Origin: Megascapheus bottae
Taxonomy: Eukaryota > Chordata > Mammalia > Rodentia > Geomyidae
Reading direction: 5' to 3'
Length of the DNA stretch: 64,000 nucleotides
Assembly: GCA_024803745.1 (NCBI GenBank)
Contig: JANJXV010000024.1
Coordinates: 14,458,427 to 14,522,426 of the forward strand
Each line of letters starts with the position of its first letter. Within the stretch, counting starts at the first letter, position 1. Made by a program: the position numbers and the translations under genes. Under the pieces are notes generated by a model, which had not been told where the DNA came from, made no database searches, and saw only the letters and a program-made list of their open reading frames with translations. This document shows positions 46,728 to 57,662 of the stretch, piece after piece.

Positions 46728-49429
46728 TGCCTTGGAACTCTGAGAGATAAGCCCATGCTGCAAGTAACATAAATAGAAATGGTAGGTGTTGGCTGTAGAT
46801 TGAGGTGGACCTAGCATGCTATACCATGGGTTATCTCATCAGCTAGGGGGGTACCTTCGTTGTCATTCAAACAGAGTGACCACAGAGTGGGAGAATCTCA
46901 GACTAATGAGCTGTTTGTTAAACCCCCACTGCTGTTAAATCCCTTCTCAAGTGGGTTTAGGATGAGAAGATTTCATATGGAAATCTGTGCCATCATGAGA
47001 TTTCAATTTGTAAGTTAATTCTATGTACAAGATGAGAAGGTACAATTTCCAAGTTACTCCACTTATTTCAAACTACTTGGAATGCTTATTTTAAAAGAGA
47101 AAATCAAGAACACTGTTTAGAAATGAGAAGATGTTCAAGTACTAGCTTCTACATTTCCACAAGTTAAAAAAATGTCTTATTGACAATGCTTCCTTTGGAG
47201 CTTGTCTTCAGAAATACAAAGCATAAGTCATTTAAAGGTGAGCAGCTTTTGTATGATGCCAAATTTATATACTGATGGAAATTTTGTAAGGTGGGAAAAT
47301 TAATCAGAGATAGACAGCTTCCTAATTAAAACAATCGGAAAGGCTAATTTGTAATTAGAAGCTTTGTTTCCTGAAAGCTGGAGAGGGCTCTGACATGTGT
47401 TGGAGATGGTAACTTGGGATATAACTTGCAGCAGTCACCCACTGAGTCAGCAGCACAGTTTGAGTGTCTCCTGCAGCCCTATCTCGGGTAAATTGTGTCC
47501 TCAGGTTGAACAGACTTTTCACCTTTCTTCTCTCTCTGAGTTCCTTGGGGCTGTATTCCTCTGAAGACACTCTTCTTAAAAAAAAATTATATTGCATGTG
47601 TGCTGCTACTGAGACTTGAACTCTGGGATTGAGCACTACCCTTAGCGGTTTTGCTCAGGGCTGCCTGTATACCACTTGAATCATACTGCACTTCTTGCTT
47701 TTTGGTTTTAAAGCTGCTCTATCATAAGACAGAAGGTCAGTAGGAGTCACAGAGCATTTTTGCCGAGTTACCCTGGAGAGCACTAGTCCTTGAAGGTTTC
47801 TTGGAATCACACAGTGTGATCCTCAGCCACCAGACCCTTAGTGTGGACATCCACACGGCGACATTCTGATCTGCAGAAGCGTCAAAGTTCCTCCTTCTTC
47901 TGATGCCCTGGTAGATGGCAGAGTCCAGAGCAGATGAGGCAGATCAGGGAAGCAATGACATGACATGATCTTGTCCAGCAATGGCAGGAGCTAGAGAAGG
48001 AAACTCCACAGGAAGAATGATGACATTTGTGTATAAATTGCCTCTAGCTTAGTGCCAACACAATGTTGTACTAATTGCATCAATAACAATTGCCACCCAG
48101 CCAGCCAAAAACCCAGGCCCCAGCAGATGTTGTCAAACTATCCATTTTGTCCTATAATCTTTAAATAATCTTTTCATAAAGTACCATCTGAAGGAAAGAC
48201 CTAATCCATCCTCCCCCATAGGAAGGGAATTATCTTTCTGATGGTATAAAATAATCCTTTTAGGTGACATGAAACCAATCTCAGGCTAAATCCCTTTTTC
48301 TTCCTCCCCTGCAGGTGCCATTCCCATAGGAACTGCATTGAAGGAAAAAGCTGGAAGGTGAGAAGGGTTCATTTGTACCTCAAGCTGTGTTAGGTTGGAA
48401 TCTGAGCCTCCTGAAAATGACCTGATGGGTTTCTGGCTGGCTGTGCAGAGGAAATTTCTGCTCTCAGGTTGGGGAGAGCTTCCCTTTCTGGATGATGAGG
48501 TGGAATTCCTGGCTGGCCCCCTGGAGGCTGGCCTCAGAAGAGGAGGGCAATTACAGGCAGCCTCAGGTGGAGAGAGACTTGAGGTTGGAGCATTTCTGAC
48601 ATTTCTGGTAATCACCTTATTAACATGCATTTTGAGGGAGGGTTAGCTTGGCTGGGGAAGGAAGGCGCTATGGTGGGAAACAAGCTCTCCATTAAAGTTG
48701 TAAATTTGCCACTGACCAACTGTGTAACTTTGGGATTCCATGCTTTTTCCCTGTCAGATTGAAAGCTATTGACATGTCAGATGAGAATGGCTAGATTGGG
48801 GAGCTCAAGGTGGAAGAGCTGGTAAGGACTGAACTTAGTTTCCAGGCTCTTAAATCCCAATATCTTCTTTTGGTACAGGTGAATGCCACCCCACTATAGT
48901 AGTGTTTTGAGCGTGAAATTGTTTATGAGCTTAACCGTCATTGACTTTCTTTCTGCTGGTCATTTTTATTATGCAAAAGTGTGTCCTAGCTTGTAACCTG
49001 CTCAGTCTATTTGATATGGTCACTCTTTCACTTGAACACCATTGGTTTAGTTCTAGCCTATTTATTTCCTGCATTTAGATTTACAAGCATATACTCTCTG
49101 TTAGGTGTAGTGTGACCCAAATAGGAAAGGTTGAGGAAGGGAAAGCCTTTACTAAATACAAGAAACTTGTGGAGGAGACACAATGCCATGCAATCAAAGC
49201 TTTAGGGTAGAGAGTTTCACAGGGTATTATAGGATCAAAGAAGCCTATGGCTCATTATTAGAATTATTTTTTATTTTTACAGAGGAGGACAAGGAGGAGT
49301 CAAGAGAAGCAACCCAGAGGGTCCAACAAAGACTGTGATAATGTGCTGTTCAGCAGAAAATGCTCTCAAGAGGCCGGTGCAGATGGGAATGTGTGTGTGG
49401 GTGTTTGTGTTTGGGATGGGGTGGGAGGT
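46724..49429. other. noncoding sequence; partial SINE and candidate conserved blocks
   Basis: A partial antisense ID-type SINE occupies about 47600-47730 ('gagacttgaactctgggatt', 'taccacttgaatcatactgc'). Around 47285-47370 an AT-rich block ('gggaaaattaatcagagata', 'ctaatttgtaattagaagct') has conserved-noncoding texture. The opposed frames at 48286-48646 (114 and 83 codons) are mutual shadows without known motifs. Confidence 0.4.
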
Positions 49430-50110
49430 AGCAGATGAAGGGCATTCCAGGAGAGAGCGAGCAATGCGTGCCATCCCATGATCCTCTGTGGGCTCAGATA
49501 GTTGGTAGGATCCAGAATGTAAAGGTATCACATGGGCCAGAATGGGTTAAGCTTTATCCCTGTAGCTCTTTTGAAATCTTCCTAAATAGAAGAGTGACAT
49601 GATCAGATTTTAGAAAGATAATTCTGGTGGCAGTGTGCAGCACAGATGGGAGGGAGGGGAGTTGGAAAAAGGGAGCTCTGTTCTGCAAAGATTTCAATAA
49701 TCCAGGCAAGGGATGATGAGGGTCTGAAAGAGGGCAGGTATGTGGGAATGGGGATGAAGGGGATTAGAGAGAGATTTAAGGAAGACAATCAGCCTGGAGA
49801 TGAATTGGGAGGGAGGGAAGTGGGGAGATACCCTGAGGCTTCTGGTTTGGGTGACTGGGTACTTGGTGGTGGTGTTAATCAGGGATCAGAGGAGGATGAG
49901 GAGATGTGGGTAAAGTAAGAGAGTATGAAATTATGAATTCTGCCTTGGGTCTGTTACCCCTGAGGATTCCTAGGAAGAAGTGTCTGATGGGAGGTTGGCA
50001 ATTATTTCAAAACGTTAGAGAGAGGTGTATTGGTTTGTTAGGTAAAGGCTTAGTAGATGTGGGTGTGGCAAGTGATATTCAAGTGCTTGACGTTTCAGTG
50101 GGAATATGAT
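49430..50110 (+). repeat. ancient interspersed repeat, copy at 49.4 kb
   Basis: The phrases 'gaagagtgacatgatcagat', 'aagataattctggtggcagt', 'ttcaataatccaggcaaggg' and 'cttctggtttgggtgactgg' are the same dispersed repeat as at 42.1-42.7 kb. Overlapping frames (up to 90 codons) are by-products. Confidence 0.55.
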
Positions 50111-50149
50111 GGGTGAGTCTCTGTTCTCAATGGATGTTCTGGCCTTAAG

Positions 50150-50490
50150 GATCATCAAACAAGACAAAAGCCATTGAAAACAGGATAATATAATAGAGAG
50201 CTACCTGAGAGTGGAAGTTCAAGGAAGGCCTTTCTTAAGAAGGGAACATTTGAATCAAGATCTGAATAATGGGCCTTGCAAAAGCCCCAAAGGAAAGCAT
50301 TCTAGGCAGAGAGAACAACAACCATGGGAGGCTCTGCAGTGAGAATGGCTTGTCATGTTCTAAAATGGCCAGACTTATTTTTGTGTGTAATACGCACGGG
50401 ACTGGTGGGGAGCAGGACAGGAGGATGAAGAAGTGTGTTCAGGGATGAGATCACATTATGGAGCATGTCATTCACCTTAGGTAAAGCGTT
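50150..50490 (+). repeat. ancient interspersed repeat, further piece
   Basis: The text 'gaaggcctttcttaagaagg', 'agcattctaggcagagagaa' and 'atggcttgtcatgttctaaa' corresponds to the part of the family that precedes the 49.4-kb piece. The two pieces are therefore out of order or belong to two separate copies. Confidence 0.5.
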
Positions 50491-51185
50491 TGGCAACAAA
50501 TGGCCCTCAAATCTCAGTAGCAAGAATTTTATGTTTCACTCATAGTTCTTTTCCACTGTAAGACTCAGGTGTATAGAAACTCTTATCTGTGATATTGCTG
50601 ATGTCCTGGAAGAGGAGAAGGAGAAAGTGGAAGCCACATAATGGCTTTAAAATTTCTCATGGACATGGGTGTGCCATTTCTATTGTCCAAAGCAAAGTAC
50701 AGAGTCAAGTGTGACATAACTGAACGGGGACATGGAATCCTCCTGAGGAGGGAAGTGGCAGCTGTTGCAGTCAGCAATATGGTCTACCATATAGGCCTAT
50801 GAGGACATTAAGGGGTTACACTAAGTACTATGGAAATCTAGTAGGAGTTTGCTTCTCTAGCTTTGATTCTATTTTCCCTATAGTGTATTCTTCTTGTATT
50901 CTATTCTGTTTCATTTTGGTTTATCCTACTATTCTGTCCTGTTTTCTAAGCAATTTATTCTTTTTTCCATATTTTTTAAAGAATTTATTAACGTTGATTT
51001 TTACATCATATTTTAAATGACAAGTTTAACATACAAGTGTTCCAGGAGGGAATCTCTATTTACTTAATCACAATTAGGCTAAGGGTTTGTATGTCATAGA
51101 AACATATTAATTTATGAAATAAAACATTATGTCTATAGAATCATAGGTTTTTATGTCTATATAGTTATTTTGTATTTCCATTACC
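50491..51185. other. AT-rich noncoding sequence
   Basis: Nothing recognisable. From about 50860 the sequence is T-rich. Confidence 0.4.
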
Positions 51186-51189
51186 ATGT

Positions 51190-51694
51190 CCATAGCTTTG
51201 GGTATATATTTTTATTGTAATTAATAGAAAAGTTACATTATACTCACCAGAAAGAAGCTGCATTGCTTCACAAATATTGATACCCTTTCTCATGTCTTGA
51301 TCCCCATTTCCCTCCCCCACCCCCACCCCCATCTTGTTTTCCCCCTTCCCTATCCAATTCAAATAATCAAATAAGCATATATACAATATATCAGATAACA
51401 AGATAAAAATACTGTAACAATATGAGATAACCAAGGGACAGCAAAAGAGATGAGAGATAACATAGTACATTAAGGACAACAGTCACTCATTATATGGCTT
51501 TTGTTTCTATATCCTGGAGGTCCTTTCATTTAGCTTCATACTATATGGCCTTATATATCTAGGTTTTGCTCTATTGTAAATCTCAGCTAGGAGAGCCCAG
51601 GGTTTCTACTGATTATAACAAATGAGGGAAACCATTGAGCCTATGTTCCTTTGAGTCTGGCTTACTTCACTTAATATGATTTTTTCTAAGTCTC
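51190..51694 (-). mobile_element. 5'-truncated LINE-1 3' end, antisense
   Basis: Antisense LINE-1 3' UTR ('tttattgtaattaatagaaa', pyrimidine block at about 51305-51350) up to the very end of ORF2 ('ggcttacttcacttaatatg'). It stops at about 51694. No clear target-site duplication was found. It lies only about 135 bp from the next LINE-1 insertion. Confidence 0.85.
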
Positions 51695-51830
51695 TATTCT
51701 ATTCCATTTGATTCCTATATTCTGTTTTATTTCTTGCCTCAGATATAAGCAAAAAGCAAAAAACTGCATTAGGGTTGTCTTGAAACTTTTGAGTACAGGT
51801 TTGTCTACACTGTCCTCTGCAGGAATTCTT

Positions 51831-53211
51831 TTTTTTATTATTGTAATTAGTAAAAGGGTTACATGATATTTGCCAGATAGAAGGTGCATTAATTCACATA
51901 CATTGATACCCTTTCACATGTCTTGGTACCCATTACCCCCCCCACACACTCCCCACCCGTCTTGGTTTTCCCCCCTGCCCTATCAAATTTCAAATAACCA
52001 AATACAAATAAATCCAATATTTCAGATAACAAAGTGAGATACTATAACAATATGAGATAACCAAGGGACAGCAAAGGAGATGAGAGACAACATAGTACAT
52101 TAAGGACAACAATCATTCATTATATGGCTTTTGTTTCAATATCCTGGAGGTCCTTTCAATTAGCTTCATACTATATGGCCTTATGTATCAAGATTTTGCT
52201 CTATTGCAGATCTCTGCTAGGAGAGCCCAAGGTTTCTACTGATTATGACGAATGAGGGAAACCATTGAGCCTAAGTTCCTTTGAGTCTGGCTTACTTCAC
52301 TTAATATGATTTTTTCTAAGTCTTTCCATTTCCTAACAAATGGGGCGATGTCATTCTTTCTGACAGCAGCATAGAATTCCATTGTGTACAAATACCACAA
52401 CTTGTTGATCCACTCATCAACTGAGGGACATCTAGGTTGGTTCCATATCTTTGCTATGGTGAATAGTGCTGCAATGAACATTGTTGTGCTAGTGGATTTA
52501 GTATGCCCTTGTTTCTGGATGGTTGGGTAAATGCCAAGTAGTGGAATTGCTGGGTCATAGGGGAGTTCTATGTTTAGCCTTTTGAGGCACTGCCACACTG
52601 CTTTCCATAGTGGTTGAACGAGTTTATACTCCCACCAACAGTGTGGTAGTGATCCCTCCTGGCCACATCCCCTCCAGCATCTGTTATTATTCATTTTCCT
52701 GATCCTGGCCATTCTAACTGGAGTGAGGTGGAATCTTAGAGTTGTTTTGATTTGCATTTCTTTTATGACCAGAGATGTTGAGCATGTCTTCATGTGTCTA
52801 TAGGCCATTTTTGTTTCTTCTTCAGAGAAGACTCTCTTTAAGTCTTTGGCCTATTTTTTAATGGGATGGTTGTTACTTTGGAGATTAGTTTTGGAGTGAT
52901 TCAATTTTTTGAGTTGTTGATATATTTTAGATATGAGGCCTTTGTCCGTTGTTTGGTTGGTGAAGATCTTCTCCCACTCTGTAGGCTTCCTAATTTATTT
53001 ACTAGCTATGTCCTTTGCCATACAAAAGCTCCACAGTTTAATGCAGTCCCACTTATCCAGCCTTTTTCTGATTGTTGTGATTCTTGGTCCTTATTAAGAA
53101 AGTTTCTACCTGTGCCAAGGAGGCCTAGTGTATTTCCTATTCCTTCCTGTAAAGTTTTCAGTGTGTCAGCTTTCACCTCCAGGTCTTTGATCCATTTGGA
53201 GTTAATTCTAG
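51831..53211 (-). mobile_element. 5'-truncated LINE-1, antisense, 1.4 kb, with perfect target-site duplication
   Basis: The minus strand runs from a mid-to-late ORF2 sequence (5' end near 53211) through the ORF2 C-terminus to the 3' UTR and a short A tail (T run at 51829-51836 on plus). The 15-mer 'tctgcaggaattctt' is repeated perfectly at 51816-51830 and 53212-53226. The structure is that of a standard target-primed reverse transcription event that aborted early. Confidence 0.95.
52236..52808 (-). pseudogene. LINE-1 ORF2 C-terminal fragment
   Basis: A 190-codon open frame on the minus strand encodes the C-terminal segment of LINE-1 ORF2 protein, the reverse transcriptase/endonuclease polyprotein. 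Landmarks are '[15 protein letters not shown]' (about residues 79-93), '[18 protein letters not shown]' and 'SEVSQTQRN'. The cysteine-rich knuckle reads Cys44-x3-Cys48-x7-His56-x4-Tyr61: the usual last cysteine is tyrosine. The frame lacks the endonuclease and the reverse transcriptase core, so it cannot be functional. Frames upstream of 52808 are shifted relative to it. Confidence 0.9.
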
Positions 53212-53226
53212 TCTGCAGGAATTCTT

Positions 53227-53446
53227 GGATGATCTTTGCTCCTCATATTTTGGAATACTTCCCTATGAGTCTCCTAGAATAAAAACATATAAGTTAAAAA
53301 TTGGCAAAGGGAAATAACATGTCATCTCATTTCTAGTAAAGTAGACTCAAAAATAATTCAAGGGAGTTAATCTAGAGGAAGCAGAAGCAATGGTGGCTTA
53401 TTTTCCCCTCTTTTTAGCAACCATTGCGACAACAGTAAAATATCAT
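53227..53446. other. noncoding sequence
   Basis: A short unique stretch between the LINE-1 and the B1 unit, with nothing recognisable. Confidence 0.5.
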
Positions 53447-53546
53447 CCAGACATGGTGGTTCACACCTGTGATGCTAGAACTTGGGAGACTGAAGCAGGA
53501 GAATTGTGAATTTGGGACTAGCCTGGGTACATAATGAATGTTTGGT
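53447..53546 (+). mobile_element. B1-type SINE, sense, whose tail leads into the purine tract
   Basis: The B1 5' region 'cagacatggtggttcacacc', 'agactgaagcaggagaattg' and 'gactagcctgggtacataat' is present without an ID half. A GAAA/GGAA-rich tail begins at about 53547 and passes without a break into the large purine tract. Confidence 0.75.
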
Positions 53547-54315
53547 GGAAAAGAAAGAAAGGAAGGAAGAAAGGAAGAAAAAATAAAAGAAAGTAAAATG
53601 AAGGAAGGAAAAAAGTAAGGAATAAAGAGCAAGAGAGAGAAAAGGAAGAGAATGGAAGGGAAGAGAAGAGAAGGAAGAGAAGGGAAGAGAAGAGAAGGAA
53701 GAGAAGAGAAAGGAAGAGAAGGGAAGAGAAGAGAAGAGAAGAGAAGAGAAGAGAAGAGAAGGGAAGGAAGAGAAGAGAAGGAAGAGAAGAGAAGAGAAGG
53801 AAGAGAAGGGAAGGGAAAAGGAAGAGGAGGGAAGGGAAGGGAAATGAAGACAAGAGAAGGACGAGAAGAGAAGGGAAGGGAAAAGGAAGAGGAGGGAAGG
53901 GAAGGGAAGAAAAGAGAAGAGAAGGAAGAGAAGAGAAGGGAAGGGAAAAGGAAGAGGAGGGAAGGGAAAGGAAGGGAAGGAAGAAGAGAGGAGAGGAGAG
54001 GAGAGAAGAGAAGAGAAGAGAAGAGAAGAGAAGAGAAGGAAGAGAAGAGAAGAGAAGAGAAGGGAAGGGAAGAGAAGAGAAGAGAAGAGAAGGGAAGGGA
54101 AAAGGAAGAGGAGGGAAGGGAAGGGAAGAAAAGAGAAGAGAAGGAAGAGAAGAGAAGGGAAGGGAAAAGGAAGAGGAGGGAAGGAAGAGGAGAGGAGAGG
54201 AGAGGAGAGGAGAGGAGAGGAGAGGAGAGGAGAGGAGAGGAGAGAAGAGAAGAGAAGAAAAGAGAAGAGAAGAGAAGAGAAGAGAAGAGAAGAGAAGAGA
54301 AGAGAAGAGGAAAAG
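53547..54315 (+). repeat. long polypurine tract (GA-rich), 0.77 kb
   Basis: Almost every base is A or G. From 53654 to 54315 only three pyrimidines occur (53845, 53851, 53862), and from 53863 to 54315 there is none (453 nt). Units are GAGAA, GGGAA and GGAGA. Positions 53863-53965 and 54082-54184 are identical (103 bp, offset 219). The 338-codon minus and 296-codon plus frames crossing it are artefacts of the absence of stop codons. Confidence 0.97.
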
Positions 54316-56424
54316 CTGTGGGACTTGCTCCAGGAGAATGCATCCCTGGGGTAACATGCTCACTGCAGTGTAAGCAGATGAAAGAGTGTCTAGAAGCTCT
54401 TAGTGCAGTGTCAAGCAGAGAGCTAACCACAGCTCATGTTATGGCAAGTGGCTCCACTTTCACAGGGCCAGTCCAAATTTCCAAACTGATCAGTCTATGG
54501 GATGGGGATAGAATGGGAACTTTTCTTCCATCTGCCTTCTGATGTTACCTCCCCCATCCATTCCAGGAGAGGGAATGAAGACAGTTAGGTCAAAGAAGAG
54601 TTAAATGATTTCTCTGACTGAATATCCTGTGTGTCCACATGGTTCCAATGTATGTTGGAAGTATTCCAGAGGGTTTCAGAAGTGAGAAAAGGAGATATAG
54701 CCATGGTATCCAGACCAACTGACTCATCCCCCCGCCTTGGAATATATTGTTGGAAAACAAATCTTGGCTCCAATTTTTTTTTTATAAGAGAATGTCATAT
54801 CTTTTCAGCTAAAGTCATACATGTATTACAAACAAGATCTATTATTTATGCTTCATTTGACCTCACCCCTCCACTTTCATGAGTCTATCTAGCTCAGTCC
54901 AGTCAAAACCCAGTAAAATACCTGTACAATTAAACGAATAAATGAGGGCATGATTTCCTTGGAGGATTATCCAGAAATGAGATGGGCCATCTCACTCTCC
55001 CACTGGCCATATTTTCCAATGAATTTTCTATTTATATGGGAATCCAGGAAGTAGAGAACTTATTATGCTGTCAGAGATGGAGAACAATGATTCACACTTT
55101 TAGACTCTCTTCCTGCTAGCTGGGGCCCATGGCTAGTGATGAGAGAATTATAATGTATCTTAGCGACCTCAAGGGATCAACATGAGCTCAAATCATCACC
55201 CACAGAGCTGGCCAGGGAGAACCTACCTGTCAAACTGGCTGGAACCCAGAGAGAAAAACTCCTGGTGAGTTCTTCTGTGGCACTTTGGGGCTTTGATGAC
55301 AGAATTAATTAATCAAGACACCAGTGTCAAAATGAAAGTGAGGAAGAAAAGTCAATTAGTGATTGACTAGCTGGAGAGGAGACATGCTTTAATGAAATTT
55401 CCTCTAATTTGAGCTCTCCCTAGCCCCTCCTCTTGGTCACTCTTTGTTTTCCCATGTACTGCCAGGGTTAGGCACAGGGAGAGACAGAATTCATCTCTAA
55501 TTTATACTCCAGGGTGATGAGGAGAAAGAGTCTGCACTATGCCAGGGTCCCATAAAGCTATTTATTGTCACTCTGAGGTTTTTTCAGCAGGGTGTTCATT
55601 TCAATTTACATTTACCTCTTCAGCTCCCCTTTGGCAGGCTTGGCCAGATTCCTGAGTGAAAACTCTCAGCCCAGAGGGGGAGATATAGACTGGGGAGGAA
55701 GACTGGCTAAAGCTGAGCTCTCCAGGGATGTCTGCCACCTCTCCACCCACCACAGCCTCTTCTAACTCTATTTGCTTCTGCACAGAGACAGGAGAGATTA
55801 TGATGTTTCACCGTCTTTCCAAACCCTGTCATGGTTAATAAAGGTCTGGCAGGAATAGAAGCCGTGATGGCTCAGCAGACTCTTGGTGCTGGAGCTTAGA
55901 GGCAGGCAGGTAGGGGTAGCTGTTGGTCTAGCTACATGTGCAATGCTAAGGAGTGCTGGGAACAAGAGGGAGAGGCTGTTCTGAGAGGGCCTGCTTCCTG
56001 CACGTTCTCCTCTGCTTTACGGATCCCACAATATCTGTGTGGAGCAGGGTGGGAACATCAAGTCCAGGGAGGGTTGTGCGTTCCTGAGGGTATGGTTAAG
56101 CCTGGCACAGGGTTTGGGGAAGACTTCATGCTGAAGTAGGGACTTACTATTTCTCTTTACTACCATATAATAGATGTTCATGGTAGGAAAAGCAGATAAG
56201 AAAAACAAGTTATTTCACTAAGCACTGACTAGCCACTACTATTTCTGCGAAGCAAATTTATTTCTGAGGACCAACCTTGAACAAGAAAGTGAGGAACAGC
56301 ATTCAGGCCCTGAGTTTAGGCACAGTAATGGCATAAACAAAACAAAAAACCTGATTATGAAAAGAAAGAAGAATAAAACAAGTTGAAATGTAAGAAAATG
56401 TGAAAAACTATTTATTTATTTATT
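54316..56424. other. single-copy-looking noncoding sequence
   Basis: No gene or clear repeat. At 55300-55425 the sequence 'acagaattaattaatcaaga', 'gtcaattagtgattgactag' and 'gaaatttcctctaatttgag' has conserved-noncoding texture with several TAAT/ATTA cores. Confidence 0.4.
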
Positions 56425-56630
56425 TTTGTGGGTTATAGAGCTTGAACTCTTCAGCTCAAGGCTACAGCCCTACCCTTGAGCCAAACCCTACTTCCCACTT
56501 TCTAGAGGTTAATTGGAGATTAGAGTCTCAGGTCCTTTTGCGCCCAGGCTGGCTTTGAACCTTGATCCTCAGATCTCAGCCTCCTGAGTAGCTAGGATTA
56601 CAGGTGTGAGCCACTGGGCCCGGCCAATTA
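56425..56630 (-). mobile_element. B1-ID composite SINE, antisense
   Basis: Antisense ID-like remnant followed by a well-kept B1 part ('gatcctcagatctcagcctc', 'tagctaggattacaggtgtg', 'agccactgggcccggcc'). Confidence 0.85.
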
Positions 56631-56667
56631 TCATTATTATAAATACATTTTATGAGTGTAAAGGATT

Positions 56668-56871
56668 GACCAGGAGTTTGGCCTATGGGTGGAGTGTTTG
56701 CCTAGCATACACAAAAACCCAGATTCAATTCCTCAGTACCACAAACATAGAAAAACCTGAAAGTTGTGCCTTGGCTCAAGTGGTAGAGCACTAGCCTTGA
56801 GAAAGCCCAAGGACAGTGCCCAAGCCTAGAGTTCAAGCCCCAAAACTGGCAAAAAAAAAAAAAAAAAAAAA
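56668..56871 (+). mobile_element. dimeric ID-like SINE, sense
   Basis: Unit one ('gagtttggcctatgggtgga', 'cagattcaattcctc') and unit two ('ggctcaagtggtagagcact', 'gagttcaagccccaa') are complete. The pure A tail exceeds 20 bases (56851-56875) and is the landing site of the next SINE. Confidence 0.9.
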
Positions 56872-56882
56872 AAAAGAGTATA

Positions 56883-57071
56883 GGTCCGTGAGTTTGGCCT
56901 AGTGGTAGAGTGCTTGCCCAGCATGCACAAAGACCAGGGTTTGATTCCTTGGTACCATATACATAGAAAAAAGCCAGAAGTTGTGCTGAGGCTCAAGTGG
57001 TAGAGCTCTAGCATTGAGAAAGTCCAAGGATAGCGTTCAGGCCCTGAGCTCAAACCTAGGACTGGCAAAAT
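56883..57071 (+). mobile_element. dimeric ID-like SINE, sense, inserted at the tail of the preceding one
   Basis: Full-length dimer. The 11-mer 'aaaagagtata' flanks it at 56872-56882 and 57072-57082 and overlaps the A tail of the upstream copy, which shows the order of insertion. Confidence 0.92.
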
Positions 57072-57245
57072 AAAAGAGTATAATGGATCATAACATAAAT
57101 GTATATTTATGTAGTCTTCATAGGTGTAATTTTAATAATCAAACATTCAATAAAGATTTATTGCCCTTCACTTGATTATTACCCAATGCTGGATTCTGAT
57201 ATTTTTCATTTTGTACTATTACAAAAATACTATGATTAATATTTT

Positions 57246-57391
57246 TATTTTTATTCCTTTTATTGTATTTTATTGCCAGGGTAATGTATAGAGGGGTTAC
57301 AGTTACGTTTATCAGGTAGTAGCTACATTACTTCTGAACACTGACACCTCTTCTCATGTTTTTCTCCTCCCTTCCCTCCCCTCCACCCTCT
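57246..57391 (-). mobile_element. LINE-1 3' UTR insertion, antisense, with perfect target-site duplication
   Basis: Contains 'gggtaatgtatagaggggtt' and 'ggtagtagctacattacttc' and a pyrimidine block at 57366-57390. The 15-mer 'tatgattaatatttt' is perfect at 57231-57245 and 57392-57406. At under 150 bp it is among the shortest LINE-1 insertions here. Confidence 0.92.
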
Positions 57392-57425
57392 TATGATTAA
57401 TATTTTGTGTGTTGCTTTTTACTGT

Positions 57426-57662
57426 TGTTCGTGTGTGTGTGTGTGTGGTATTTATGCTAGTACTAGGGCCTGAAGTCAGGGCTTGGGTGCTGTCTTTAGC
57501 TGTTGACTTACCACTTGAGACATAGATTACTTTCAGCTTTTTGATGGTTAATTACAGATAAGAATCTCAAACTTTTCCTACTCAGTCTGGCTTCAAACAG
57601 CAATCTTCAGATCTCAGCCTCTTGAGTAGCTAGCATTATAGGCATGAGCCACGGTCATTGGC
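57426..57662 (-). mobile_element. B1-ID composite SINE, antisense, with a short GT tail
   Basis: A GT run (57430-57448) leads into an antisense composite SINE ('ggtatttatgctagtactag' region; 'gagtagctagcattataggc'). Confidence 0.8.

Noticed and set aside
46554..46817. 87-codon frame with a Cys-Val repeat
   Set aside because: It is the (CA)n microsatellite read on the minus strand.
52866..53282. 138-codon plus-strand frame
   Set aside because: It is the antisense shadow of LINE-1 ORF2 within the insertion at 51831-53211.
53414..54542. 338-codon minus-strand and 296-codon plus-strand open frames
   Set aside because: Both come from a purine-only tract in which stop codons can hardly occur. 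The products are almost pure Ser/Leu/Phe or Glu/Lys/Arg/Gly and have no protein-like structure.
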